DNA from: Welwitschia mirabilis
Lineage: Eukaryota; Gnetophyta; Gnetopsida; Welwitschiales
DNA length: 64,000 nt
Assembly (NCBI GenBank): GCA_051453625.1
Contig: JBOZIK010000001.1
Location: 266,538,795 to 266,602,794, forward strand
Direction: 5' to 3'
The notes under the pieces were generated by a model. The model had not been told where the DNA came from and did not search any database. It was given only the letters and a program-made list of their open reading frames with translations. Shown here piece by piece: positions 48,501 to 59,575 of this stretch (the stretch's first letter is position 1; the number at the start of each line of letters is the position of its first letter). Both the position numbers and the translations under genes were made by a program.

Positions 48501-49963
48501 ACAGTTAGGCATAACCATTAGGTAACTTTAACTTAACAAGAAAAAGAATGAAAAAAAGGATAGCCATAAGATCACCTTAGAAGAACCACAAGATGAATTT
48601 AAATCACATGTTCTAGGTGCCTGCGACATATGGTGGTACGTCTCTTTGACCAAGAAGACATAACGAATCAACCTAATTGCAACATATTAGATCAGCTATA
48701 CACAATGATAACAATGATCCCCACTAGCAAGAATACTCAACCTCTAAATTATATGATCTACCAATGACACCCATATGTGACTTGCAAGCTTCATTTGTCA
48801 CATGCACTCATGACCTAACAATATATATAGTGGGATTGAAATCTACTAGGAAGAGAAAGAGGCAGTAAGTTCCTTTCTTAAATGCAAATTGCCAACATGA
48901 CTTTGTTATTGTAGTTAAATAAGGATCTCTTACCAAAATATAGTCCTCCTATTGGGATGGCTTTACTACTATGAAATGATTCATTTAGGATTTTAAAGAA
49001 AAAGAGAAAAAAGTAATTCTAAACAAGTTTTAAAATGTAATAAATACATTTAATAAAGAGAAAAATTTATTAGCTATATCTTATCCTTAAGAAATTCACC
49101 TTCTTAGGTTCATACTAATGGGGTGGTAATTTAACTAACGAGACACTTGTTTTCCCTTTAAAAGATTATTGGTTTAAACTTCTAAATTTCTTGCTTAGAA
49201 CATGACAAGGCCTAGACATAATTAAACCATTTATTTGGGCAATCATGATGTTCGTGCTCTAAGGGAAGGTATAGTCACTAAAAGTTTTAAGTTCAACATA
49301 ACTAAGTCCACAAGTGAATACTTAAACTCTATGAGAAAGAATTAAAAATTATAAATTTTATAATTTATGCAAATGATTATGTCCATAACAAATAATGAAT
49401 TATGGCTTTTGACGATTAATTAATTATACCATATTATAAAATTAATCATTATAACTTACTTCTAAGAACTATGAAATTTATGATTCGTCATGAGATTACT
49501 TTGAATTTAAACATGGAATTATGTGTATTATTCTTTGAATTTAAACATGGAATTATGTGTATTATTCTTTGAATTTAAACATGGAATTATGTGTATTATG
49601 ATAATATAGACTTTAATATCCTTGAGCATCGATCATATTAAACTCTTTTAATATTCTAACTTATAATTCTCTTATTTAAAGGCCAAATTTCTCTAAGAAA
49701 ATAGATGTTACAAATTCTTATACATGAATTATGTGATTGGGTTTCATGAATTTTATGGTCAGATTCCATGGAAATAGTTTCTAGACTTATGATGAAAAAT
49801 TATTCTTTTTATTAAACTTTCGTGAAAGCTTCTAGAATACATCACAATAATCAATAATGTTCTTGAGTCTCAACATTATCTTAATTTTTTCCTCTTTCTT
49901 TAAAAGAAAATATTTGATCAAGAGGACATCATTAACTATGCTTTTAATGAAATATAAATCTAT
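48501..49963. other. AT-rich stretch with a short tandem repeat, no gene seen
   Basis: No coding domain is recognisable. It may include the unrecognised LTR of the minus-strand gag remnant. The only clear feature is the 34-bp triplication at 49501-49602. Confidence 0.5.
49501..49602. repeat. Tandem repeat, 34-bp unit x3
   Basis: Perfect units start at 49501, 49535 and 49569 with TTGAATTTAAACATGGAATT; the last few bases of unit 3 differ. The near-perfect identity implies recent expansion in an otherwise decayed stretch. Confidence 0.95.
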
Positions 49964-50107
49964 TAGTAAATCTAGTTTTGATGATTTTACTCATCAAATA
50001 TTTTAAGTATTTGTGTAGACAGATCATTGCAAAGGGAAATTAGATAATCATAAGAGTAAGGCAATGTTGGAACCTCAAGACAATATCTCATAAAAAGGAT
50101 TAGTTGN
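49964..50107 (+). repeat. Copia family LTR fragment (first 144 bp)
   Basis: It starts TAGTAAATCTAGTTTTGATG and follows LTR copy 3 up to CTCATAAAAAGGATTAGTTG, then a 10-N gap. The rest of this LTR and most of an internal region are missing before 50118. Confidence 0.85.
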
Positions 50108-50117
50108 NNNNNNNNNG

Positions 50118-50263
50118 TTAATGTTATGTTTTTTAAAATACTATTGCAAACATTAATTATGTATATTTATCTAGAATATAAATATCTAATTTCAAATGAT
50201 TGAATGATATTTCACTAATGATATTTACCAAGTTTTAGACATTACCAAAAGAAGGGATATTAC
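50118..50263 (+). repeat. 3' internal tail of a copia family element
   Basis: It matches 55721-55835 (AACATTAWTTAT, GAATATAAATATSTAATTT, CCAAGTTTTARACA) and ends in a purine-rich stretch AAAAGAAGGGA just before LTR copy 3. It is therefore the 3' end of an element whose 3' LTR is copy 3. Confidence 0.75.
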
Positions 50264-50433
50264 TGGGAAATCTAGTTTTAATGATTCTACTTATTAAATA
50301 TTTTTGTATCATTGTATAAGATAGGCCATTACAAAGATCATAAAATCTTGATAACTATTAGATAATGATGAATCTTTAAAGAAAATATCTCATAAAAAGG
50401 ATTAGTTGTTGAAAAGAAAAAACAATTATTTGA

Positions 50434-50814
50434 AGACATCTGAAAAATAGAAGACATCTCTGGTAAAGACATCTAGGAAATTGAAGACGTCTTGGATGTA
50501 CCAGAATTCAAGTCATGAGCTAAATACAACTATCTCATTAAAGATGACTTTGCTAATACTTGAACCTAACACGGATAAAGACGTCTACATGTTTGAAGAT
50601 GTTTATATTGAGCTGAAATAGGTAATAAAGTTAATTTGAATTTCAACTAATATCTTATATATCAGGTGAGCTATTAACTTGTACATTGCGGGTTCATGAT
50701 CAGGGAGGCTTAAAGATTATACAAAGCAAGCTTCATCAAAATCTAAGCAAGTTCACTAAAGACGTCTATAAGGTGAAGAATTATTAGTAGATGTCTACAA
50801 ATGTGAAGATGTCT
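50434..50814 (+). promoter_or_regulatory. Cluster of eight AGACGTCT-type palindromes in LTR copy 3
   Basis: In every site AGA and TCT are fixed and only the central dinucleotide varies among CG, CA and TG, as expected from deamination of one CpG palindrome. The GACGTC core is a known plant bZIP binding core (C-box type). Position upstream of the TATA box suggests enhancer sites; the role is inferred. Confidence 0.65.
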
Positions 50815-50945
50815 TCAACCAAAATTCACATCAATAAAACTCAAAGATATGTACCCAATGCCTAAATGTTTCTTACTCATTGCATGACAGTTACAAAGTT
50901 AAATGGCTATCTTTCAAGCTCAAACAACTAGATCCTCTTTGATCA

Positions 50946-50953
50946 TATAAAGG
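50946..50953 (+). promoter_or_regulatory. TATA box of copia LTR copy 3
   Basis: TATAAAGG, conserved as TATATAGG at 44296 and TATAAAGG at 56524 in the other LTR copies. Confidence 0.7.
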
Positions 50954-51709
50954 CTCGATATCATGAAACAAATTATAACTTTTGGAACTTCAACAAATAC
51001 ACAGTTCTTGAACTATTGACGCTCAACAATCTAATCAAATATAGAATGAAGATCGCATGGGTGAAAAGAACATCTCATGAAGGATTAAAAGAATCATTTG
51101 CAAAGAAGCTAGCATTGTCTACATCATTTGTTCTTGAATCCCTCATTAATGTACCATTCATTTGCACTCGTGATGACAATAATGACAACAANNNNNNNNN
51201 NTCTTGTTGTATTGTATTTTTAGTTCTTCGTTATCAGACTATTTTATTGTTGAATATTGTTATAAGTCTATTATTGAATCAATTACATTATAAGAAAACA
51301 CTTGTATAGTTTTGCATTTGAGGTTGTGCTTGTGAGCACTTACTTGTTGTAAGGTTATTGGTGAGCCAGAAAACCATTATAACTTTATGAGTTGACTCTC
51401 ATTATTGTAAGATTTGTGAGGCACCTATTAAAACCACTATTTCCCTGCAGGGAAGAAAATGCTACCTTACAAGAAGATTCTTACTTGTTGTGAGGTTGGT
51501 GGTATGCTAGAAAACCACTATTTTCTTATAGGTTAAGAATATATAGATGTGTGAGTAGAAGCTACCCTCTATGTGTGGACGTACCCAAGTTGAAGAACCA
51601 TGTTATCTCAGTAAGGTATTTTATTGTGCATATTTCATTCTATTATTGTTTTAAATTTTATTTGGTGGAACTCATTCATCCCTTTCCTTTGAGTGCAATG
51701 ATCCTCAAG

Positions 51710-51721
51710 TGGTATTAGCAT
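51710..51721 (+). promoter_or_regulatory. Primer-binding site of copia copy 3
   Basis: TGGTATTAGCAT, two bases after the LTR terminus CA at 51707, followed by GGGTACTCATG shared with copies 1 and 2. Confidence 0.7.
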
Positions 51722-51759
51722 GGGTACTCATGAAAAGGAGTAACTTTCTTGAGTGAACA

Positions 51760-52520
51760 ATGGAAGATGTGCCATCTGTTAGACCCGCACTCTTCAATTG
51801 GATAAACTATGCCTATTGGAAGGTGAGGATATGGATGCTCTTACAGTCTTATAAATTTCAGATTTGGCGAAACAAAGATGAAGGATACACAGAATCTGCG
51901 ACAAGTGTAATAGTGATAAATACATCTAGTGAAGAAGATTATCCTGTACATTTTTAAGAAGAAGAAGATGAAATGAAAGAATAATATGATTCAGGAAGTG
52001 AAGATGATGTAAATATGACTATTCAGGAAAGGTATGTTCTAATTTCTAAAGAGTTTGTTAAACTACAAAAATTATGTACTAAGACAAGAAAGTTACCTCA
52101 TACTCATGAAGAAGCTTATAAAAAAGAAAAAAAAAATGCTTATATTAAATTATCTTCTGAAAAATCAGTTCTTAAAGCTGATGTTAGTAGACTAACATGT
52201 GATTTGGAGCATGTAAGATAGGAACTATCAAATTCAAAGTGAAAATTTTTCCAAAGGAAAAGAAACTTTCTTTATGATACTTGAGCAATGCAGAAATTCA
52301 AATAATAAGAGTTACTAAGGATAAAAAGAAGCCTCAACTAGAACTTTAGCCACCTTCACTAACAAATGGAATTATAAGTTAAGGTATGAACAATTACCAT
52401 TTAAAAATAATATCATTTATTATTATTGCCATAACAAAGGTCATTATCAATATAAATGTACAATGAAATTTAAAGATAGGTATTACACTAACAATGCCAA
52501 GAGGCATAGTAAAATGATAC
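51760..52520 (+). pseudogene. Ty1/copia gag, copy 3
   Basis: The ATG at 51760 opens RPALFNWINYAYWKVRIWML, the classic copia gag N-terminus (RPPLF..NY.YWK.RM), continuing to 51957 before a stop. A Glu/Asp-rich stretch, a coiled-coil-like segment (52015-52221: EFVKLQKLCTKTRKL, then SRLTCDLEHV) and a knuckle C-H-N-K-G-H-Y-Q-Y-K-C (52427-52459) follow. The knuckle keeps three of four zinc ligands, the first Cys having become Tyr. The UBN2 core between the N-terminus and coiled coil seems deleted compared with copy 1. No protease, integrase, RT or RNase H follows, so the element appears non-autonomous. Confidence 0.75.
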
Positions 52521-53619
52521 ATCACTGTGTGTAGGATAAACTAAGAAATGTTTCAGTATCAAAAATAAAACTAGCACTTCTAGCACAAATTACCTTATAT
52601 GATACTTCCAAAAATAAAATCAAGTGTCTATTAAAAAAAATAAGATAACAAAAGCCTACTCATGTAATGAAGAATCTAATAAAAAATAAAATGGTAAGAT
52701 GACCATTAAGGATGAAAGACATTCAAACATATTAATCATACAAAAAGGACATAACACAACATAAAAGTCTTAACAAAGTCATTATAATTCAAGGTACCAT
52801 TGATCTACTTACTGATGTAAAAAAAAAGTTCTCAAGGTTTTGAGAGATATATAAAGTAATGTAGGAACTTGAAGATTGGACCTTGTCAACTAGGTAAGTA
52901 AATAAGTAATATCATTTAAACTTTTAAGTCCATATTGTGTTTATCTTATGAGTTGAGATTATAATTAAATGTAGTTAGATGTTGATAAAGTTAAATTATG
53001 TGCTTGATATTTATCTTTTTGAATTATTATTATTATGTTTAGTCATAGATATTTTTGAAAATCCTAGAACTTTCATTACAAACATATTCAATTTTATAGA
53101 CATCTCTATATGATATGTCTTAACATTTGTAGACATTTTAAAAGTAGATGTCTTAGGCTTTGTAGACATCTTTCAAGTGTAGGTACATTATTTTAAATTT
53201 TTTAAAATAATCATCTTAAGTTTTATCAACATATTAATAGCAGAAAAATGTATTAAAAAGTTTTTAATATCATATGTCTTTTAGTTTATAAATGTATACT
53301 TTTTACATTTTAGATGTCTTTCAGGTTGTAGACATTTTCACTATACTATTGCAAAAACTTAAATGCATAAAAAAACTAGGGTTTTAACCTTTTTATTTAC
53401 AAAATAAACCACAAAATTTCATTTTCAAGTCCCCATTCAATAGATTTCTCTCAAAAAATTTTTCAAGCTTTATTTTCTTGGATTTATCTATTGAGACATC
53501 TTGAATCTTTGAGACATTTTAGTAGAAAGTAAGAATAGGATTTTTCTTTACATAGGTGCACATTTTCGTTGTTTCTTACATTTCATTTGTTTTCTTGATT
53601 TAGATTCTCTACATTTTTG
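52521..53619 (+). repeat. Copia copy 3 internal non-coding region with palindrome-family sites
   Basis: No coding domain. Between 53098 and 53319 there are four more AGACATCT/AGATGTCT sites (53098, 53146, 53164, 53312) and several one-mismatch versions, so the motif is not restricted to LTRs. Confidence 0.5.
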
Positions 53620-54363
53620 TAAATATGATTTTAAAAAAGTTTATTGGTGCTTCTAGAGTAAATAACAAGACTCAGAGCAATAAAGATCAGAGTATAAGCT
53701 TAATTTTATTATGATGCAGATACCAAAATATTTAAAACATGGTCTAGAAATTTAATTATTGTAGAAATAACTCTTGATTTTTAGAGACATTCTAGAGATA
53801 ACTTTGTTGCATATTTTAGTTAGCTTGGATGGGAAATGATCATTTAGTTAGACTAGACTATTCTGGATCCATCTATAAGTGAGTTCTATGGTAGTATACA
53901 CAAACAATAATAGCACAGTGCATTTTAAACAAACTTCATAGATACTTCTTTGCACATTATTCCTAGTTTTATTAATTTTTTGCTTAACATAGATGATATG
54001 AATGTTCTTCATATTTATATTCATTCATTTAAGGAAATATTTAGTTTTAGAATTATTAGTGTATCATGATGTAATATGAGTAATTTTTTATTTGAACATG
54101 CTAGAATGAATTTTATTAAGAACATTGAGTGCAAATAGATAATTCCAAATTTTTTTTTCCTTAGCTTGATCATATCTTATAATATTTTGATTATAGAAGG
54201 TAATTATAGCTATTACAAACCTATGTGGACCCTTATTGTATATTGTTTACTTACTAGAAATAGATTTGGGTTTAATTTTATGCATGAATATTATCTCTCT
54301 TTGTTTACAAGGGTTAGACATTTGATCACACTTGTCTTATTAGCCTCATCATTGGTAGTATAG
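53620..54363 (+). pseudogene. Possible 'putative plant transposon protein' ORF in the copia copy 3 internal region
   Basis: Across frames the segment reads LGWEMIIQLD...ISEFYGSI (about 53828-53890), INFLLNIDDMNVLHIYIHSF and then an open stretch from 54166 with MWTLIVYCLLTRNRFGFNFM...YYLSLFTRVRHL. This resembles the plant domain (Pfam 'Transposase_32'-type) with LGW..L......V.EFYA.. and DxFLIYCLLTGxRFNFAHxMxxxM that non-autonomous retroelements often carry in place of pol. The function in such elements is unknown. Identification is by pattern memory only and tentative. Confidence 0.4.
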
Positions 54364-55835
54364 ATATTTTAATTTCTCAAGCTAACATCATTTGGTAAAA
54401 GAACCATTAGTGGAGTTTAGCAAAAAACATAGAGTACTAGTGCCACTAGGTAAGGACATACATAGAAAGTCTTACAGTTTTAACAATCATATTCTACTAC
54501 TACTCATAGCTATTCATTAGTTAAAAAGGGATTAAAGTTTATTACAAAAATGGTTGGTAAAATTGAATGAAATTTATTAGTATTAAAAAATAATGTCTAC
54601 AATAAGCGAGGATGAGGTACCAGTAGAGAGTTCAGAATTCATAAGGACTTTGATGTGGTTAGATTTAAAAGAAGAGTCTAAGAGCTTAGATGCACCACCT
54701 TTTATCATTCATCATTTACATTATAAAATTCTTATTTATCATACTATTTGGCCACCATCACCATTTCTATAGTTTAATCACCACTACATGTACCATCTCC
54801 ACCTCCATTGTGTTGACCATAACCACGTTCTTTATATATAGAGTCCATCTAGGTAGAATTACCTTCATCCTTTAGAGAGACATCCACCACTAGTTTCTGT
54901 GGGATATCTATAACTTCTTACATCTACCAATGTATGAGAAGATAAGTCTTTAAGGGCCTAGGTGAGACATCTTAACATTCCTCTAGGAAATACTATACTT
55001 CATCACCTAAATTATTTGTATCCTATACCCAACCAACTTCCACACCCATGACAGTGATGATAATAATGAAGAAATGCAAGGCATGCATTATACAAGTAAC
55101 TCTACTATCAATGATTAGAGCCTTTTCTTTACTATCAAAAAAGGAGGAGAAGTTTGATGGCAAATCAGTGGATAAATCTATGATTGATACATCCAGTTAG
55201 AAAAATTAGTGGCAGATTAGTCAGGTGCTTCATCTTTCAGTTTAAAGATACTCTATTAGACATAAAGTACTTGTTTATGATATATTGGATTGAATCCTTG
55301 AGTGTCATCGTTATTTGTTAATGATTGCTTATATTATTTTTTCATACATCTTTGTTATCTCTATTAATGTTATTTGGCACACTTATTATTACCACACTTT
55401 TTCTATTGATACTCCTATGTTTTAGTACCATTATTTCATTGATACATGTCTTCAAATGGCATGCTCTGATGTTTATTGTTTATCACATTATCATGAGAAT
55501 ATTATTAGATACTATATTACTAATCCAAAATTTATAATACCATACTCTAGTTTTATTTTGTGATATCTTATTGAAATTGTCAAATATTTTGTGCCTCTCT
55601 TATTCTAAATGGTTATTTAAATGGTTAATATCAATTGTCTTTATGCCTTTATTTAATTACTCAAATGGTGTATATTTGTGCCTTTATATATTTTTCAAAT
55701 GAGTGTATCATGTTTTTTCCCAACATTATTTATATTCATTTCTTTGGAATATAAATATGTAATTTTAGTTAATTGGATGATATTGCATTAATGAGATTTG
55801 CCAAGTTTTAAACAACATCAGAAATGGAAAGATTA
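54364..55835 (+). other. Remaining internal region of the copia array, no recognised domain
   Basis: AT-rich, with hydrophobic short open frames that look incidental. The last part (55721-55835) equals the internal tail at 50118-50263 and ends in purine-rich GAAATGGAAAGA before the next LTR. Confidence 0.5.
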
Positions 55836-56561
55836 TGGTTAAATCTAGTTTTGATGATTTCACTTGTTAAATATTTTATGTTTTTATGTAGATAGGTTAT
55901 TTCAAAGAGAAAATTAGACCTTAATAAGCATTAGATGATGATGAATGTTCAAAGTTAATATTTCATGAAAAAGATTACTTGATAAATTGTAAAGTCATTT
56001 GTTTGAAGATTTTTAGAAAATTGAATATGTATTTGGTAAACATGTCTACAAAACTAAAGATGTTTCTAATGTACCAAATTTAAGTTACAAGCTTAAGATA
56101 ACTATCTCATTAAAGATAACTATGCTGAAAGTTGAACCTAACACAGGTGAAAATTTCTAGATATCTAAAGACATTTATACTAAGTTAAAATAGGTAATTA
56201 AGTCAATTTGGATTTTGACTAATATCTTTTGTTTTAGGTAAGCAATCAACATGTACATCATGGATTCATGATTATAGAGGTCCAAGGATTATACAAAGCA
56301 AGTTTCATCAAAATCTGGACAAGTTCCCTAAAGACATCTACAAGGTAAAAATGTTTGACTTTTAATAGACATCTATAAATATGAAGACATCTTAAATCAG
56401 AGTTTACATCAATAAAAATTAAAGATATTTCCTAGACATCTAGATGTTTCCTATCTATTACATGATAGTTACAAAGTTAAATGACTATATTTTAATCTTA
56501 AACTCCTAGATCCTTATCCACTGTATAAAGGTCTGACATGACCAAAGAAATTAGAGGTTTT
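55836..56561 (+). repeat. Copia family LTR, copy 4, interrupted by element E
   Basis: It starts TGGTTAAATCTAGTTTTGATG and follows copy 3 to just past the TATA box (TATAAAGG, 56524-56531). It is broken at 56562, where TGTAAAA of the element E LTR begins. AGACATCT sites are at 56332, 56367, 56385 and 56434. The rest should lie beyond element E, outside the window. Confidence 0.85.
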
Positions 56562-57339
56562 TGTAAAAAACACAAAGTTCTATAGTTGAAAATCTTCAAA
56601 CTTGACGATCTAATACTAAAATGTGAAAATACCTTAGCAATCATATAAAAATTAAATTACAAATTATGAAATGAGGTGACAACATTACAAATCGCATGGT
56701 ATATATTAGCCTATTGTTAATATATTTATATATCAATATAGTGGATAATTTCATAATGCATAGATTTAAAGATTCTCTTTTTAAGTTAGAATACAATGGA
56801 CTAAGAACTTATTATTGGATTTTTATCCTATTAAAGTTAACATATTAAATTCTATATCTAAAGGCATAAAGTAAAACTTTATCCTATTAAGTAAATTTAG
56901 GACATACTAATTTAAAGTTGCCCATAAGGGATTTCCCATTTTTAATCACACAATACTTAGGCCTATATATTTTATTTCTATGGCTATCATTTGAAGTTAC
57001 TCTCATAAGATATTAATAGATAATATTATTGAAGGAATTTAAAATCTAAACCTCTCCCTAAATCACTTAGTTTATCAACGATGACAAATCCAGCTATGTA
57101 GATAATCATGTTCGTGGTACATAACTATTTCTTTCTAATTCATTTGGCTTAATGATTTCTTTTTGTCATGTTTTAGGGAAGTGACTTAATCAAGCTAAGA
57201 TTTGAGTTGGGTCACTACTCTTCATGAAATGTGATGCATTTTTATGGTTTGATATACATTAACTCTATGATTTTAAGTGGTTAACTAGATTTATTCAGGT
57301 AGAAATTATTTAGATTATCATTCTATCATTTTTCTAAAC

Positions 57340-57970
57340 TATGCAGGGCCATTCAAAGAGAAAAATAAAGGCATTAGACATGGCGTTGTTTAATATAAAT
57401 TGGTATTTTGGTAGCTTTCAAATACGCGTTAAACTGATAAAATCTTAATGAAGAGTGCAAGTAAAATAAGAATACCAATAACTAGAAATAAAGCTTTTCT
57501 CATGAAGATGTTGATCAATTATGAGGTTAACAATAAAGCTTATGGGTTTGCGATGTTGTGTCTTACTGTTGGTTGGTTCCTTAGCACCTTCTCTGATGGA
57601 GTCCAAGATTCGCAAGGCGTTAACAGGCTGATGTTTCGTCAGTCTATGGAATAGTAATTATAGAGAAAGAAGGGATGGATCAGGGGCTGTGAAGGCAGAA
57701 TATGTAAGCAATGCAGATAGGAAATAGGTAAGGGAAGGATGCAAGTGCATCTTTCCATTACACACTCCAGAAATAAAAGGCTCAACTTCTTCATGTGCAG
57801 GACTTTAGCAACGCTGATTCATGAATGCTCTATAATAAATTTAGTGAGCCACTTTCTTAAATTCTTAGTGATTGCATTGGAAGTTATTAAAATTGCTCAG
57901 GTAAAATTCCACAGCCCTACACTTAAGAGGTGTTATGCATTCTCAACAATGCCCCTTCTCCAAATAAATT
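57340..57970. other. CpG-retaining patch with short open frames, unidentified
   Basis: This part of the E LTR has higher GC and several CpGs (ACGCGT, TTGCGATG, TTCGCAAGGCG). A pyrimidine/TATGCAG acceptor-like site precedes an open stretch (57346-57444, GHSKRKIKALDMALFNINWY...), and another open frame covers 57448-57654. I recognise no family. It may be a captured gene fragment or a nested insert. Confidence 0.35.
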
Positions 57971-58750
57971 CTTAATGACATGATCCTCTAAAATTTAAGT
58001 TCAACTATTTAACAGCATGACCTTATATAAAACTAAATATACATATTGTTTACAAATTTACATATGTTTCTAAATGCTTAAGATGTGTTCTACTTGATAT
58101 TCAAATAATGATTTCACTAACATAAAGATTCTCTTTTAAAATATAATTTCCACATTCTAATATTCCAATAATAAACTATAAATTCTTAAGATACTTCACA
58201 AAGATGCACAAAGTAAATTATTAGCTTTATAATATTCTTTAAAATAATAACCAAGAGAAGAATAAACATGATCCAAATCAAGCACTAAATTATTGAGGAA
58301 TTCCATAAACTAACTAGAGTTACCTTTAGTACTAATAGAATTAAACTATTAACTCTCACTTATATAAAGAAATATTGTTCAAGAAAGGTATACAATGTCT
58401 TCAAATCACAATCATTTAAATCTAAAAATTTTAAATTTATGAAAGAAATACAAGATTATTCAACAAATTTTCCAACAATATTGGAACATTAATCCTTCAC
58501 ATTTTTATGTCCACAACAATAATTATGCTTCAAATTTTCCACCTATTACATAAAAGTATGGGATGAGAACTGTGAAAATCTCATAGCTCCCAGTATGGTT
58601 CAGGCAAGTCTAGGCAACATAAGAAAGGATTTTTCAAAAGTTAATATAGGTAAGACAAGTAAGAACTTTAAGAAAACAAGATATATTACAAAACATTGTC
58701 CTTATGATTATGAACGAGAATAATTAATATATATTTTTCATTAATATCAA

Positions 58751-59575
58751 TTGCTTTACTACCTCATTCAATGATCTGTGAAGTTTGTTGCCTTATTCAA
58801 CAATCTATGGTTCTCATATAATTTTTCATATTTCACCGTCATTCGGTGATCTGTGAAGCCCACTACCTCATTCGGAGATTTATGGTTTTAACTTCAATGC
58901 CTCATTAGACAATGTGGGAAGTCTGCTGCCTCATTCAGTNNNNNNNNNNNNNNNNNNNNNNNNNNNNNNNNNNNNNNNNNNNNNNNNNNNNNNNNNNNNN
59001 NNNNNNNNNNNNNNNNNNNNNNNNNNNNNNNNNNNNNNNNNNNNNNNNNNNNNNNNNNNNNNNNNNNNNNNNNNNNNNNNNNNNNNNNNNNNNNNNNNNN
59101 NNNNNNNNNNNNNNNNNNNNNNNNNNNNNNNNNNNNNNNNNNNNNNNNNNNNNNNNNNNNNNNNNNNNNNNNNNNNNNNNNNNNNNNNNNNNNNNNNNNN
59201 NNNNNNNNNNNNNNNNNNNNNNNNNNNNNNNNNNNNNNNNNNNNNNNNNNNNNNNNNNNNNNNNNNNNNNNNNNNNNNNNNNNNNNNNNNNNNNNNNNNN
59301 NNNNNNNNNNNNNNNNNNNNNNNNNNNNNNNNNNNNNNNNNNNNNNNNNNNNNNNNNNNNNNNNNNNNNNNNNNNNNNNNNNNNNNNNNNNNNNNNNNNN
59401 NNNNNNNNNAACTTCAATGCCTCATTAGACAATTTGGGAAGTCTGCTGCCTCATTCAGTGATCTGTGGTAAATCTATTATTTCCACTGCCTCATTTAGTG
59501 ATCTATGAGATTCTCACTTCACTGTCTCATTTGGCTATCTATGAAGTTCATTACCTCAGTCAGCAATATATGGAA
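58751..59575. repeat. Minisatellite, 27-32 bp unit
   Basis: Degenerate units on the plan TTCACTGCCTCATTCRGTGATCTATGAAG are repeated at least ten times, some with inserted spacers, across a 470-N gap (58940-59409). The array lies in the element E LTR. Confidence 0.8.
58940..59409. other. Assembly gap, 470 N, inside the minisatellite
   Basis: A 50-bp sequence before the gap (58890-58939) recurs after it (59410-59459) with one mismatch. In a tandem array this may be real or an unmerged overlap. Confidence 0.9.

Larger units (their letters stand above)
50264..51707 (+). repeat. Copia family LTR, copy 3 (best preserved)
   Basis: It runs from TGGGAAATCTAGTTTTAATG to ATCCTCA, 1444 bp including a 10-N gap (51192-51201). 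TATAAAGG is at 50946-50953. Eight exact palindrome-family sites AGA(CG/CA/TG)TCT lie at 50434, 50452, 50467, 50485, 50579, 50760, 50789 and 50807, all upstream of the TATA box; three retain AGACGTCT. It has an element tail on its left and a primer-binding site plus gag on its right, so it serves two elements at once. Confidence 0.9.

Noticed and set aside
49501-49602. Short direct repeats resembling a CRISPR array
   Set aside because: The units are contiguous with no unique spacers, and the context is a plant genome.
54690-55537. Short hydrophobic frames in the copia internal region
   Set aside because: Leu/Ile/Phe-rich products expected from AT-rich DNA; no conserved pattern.
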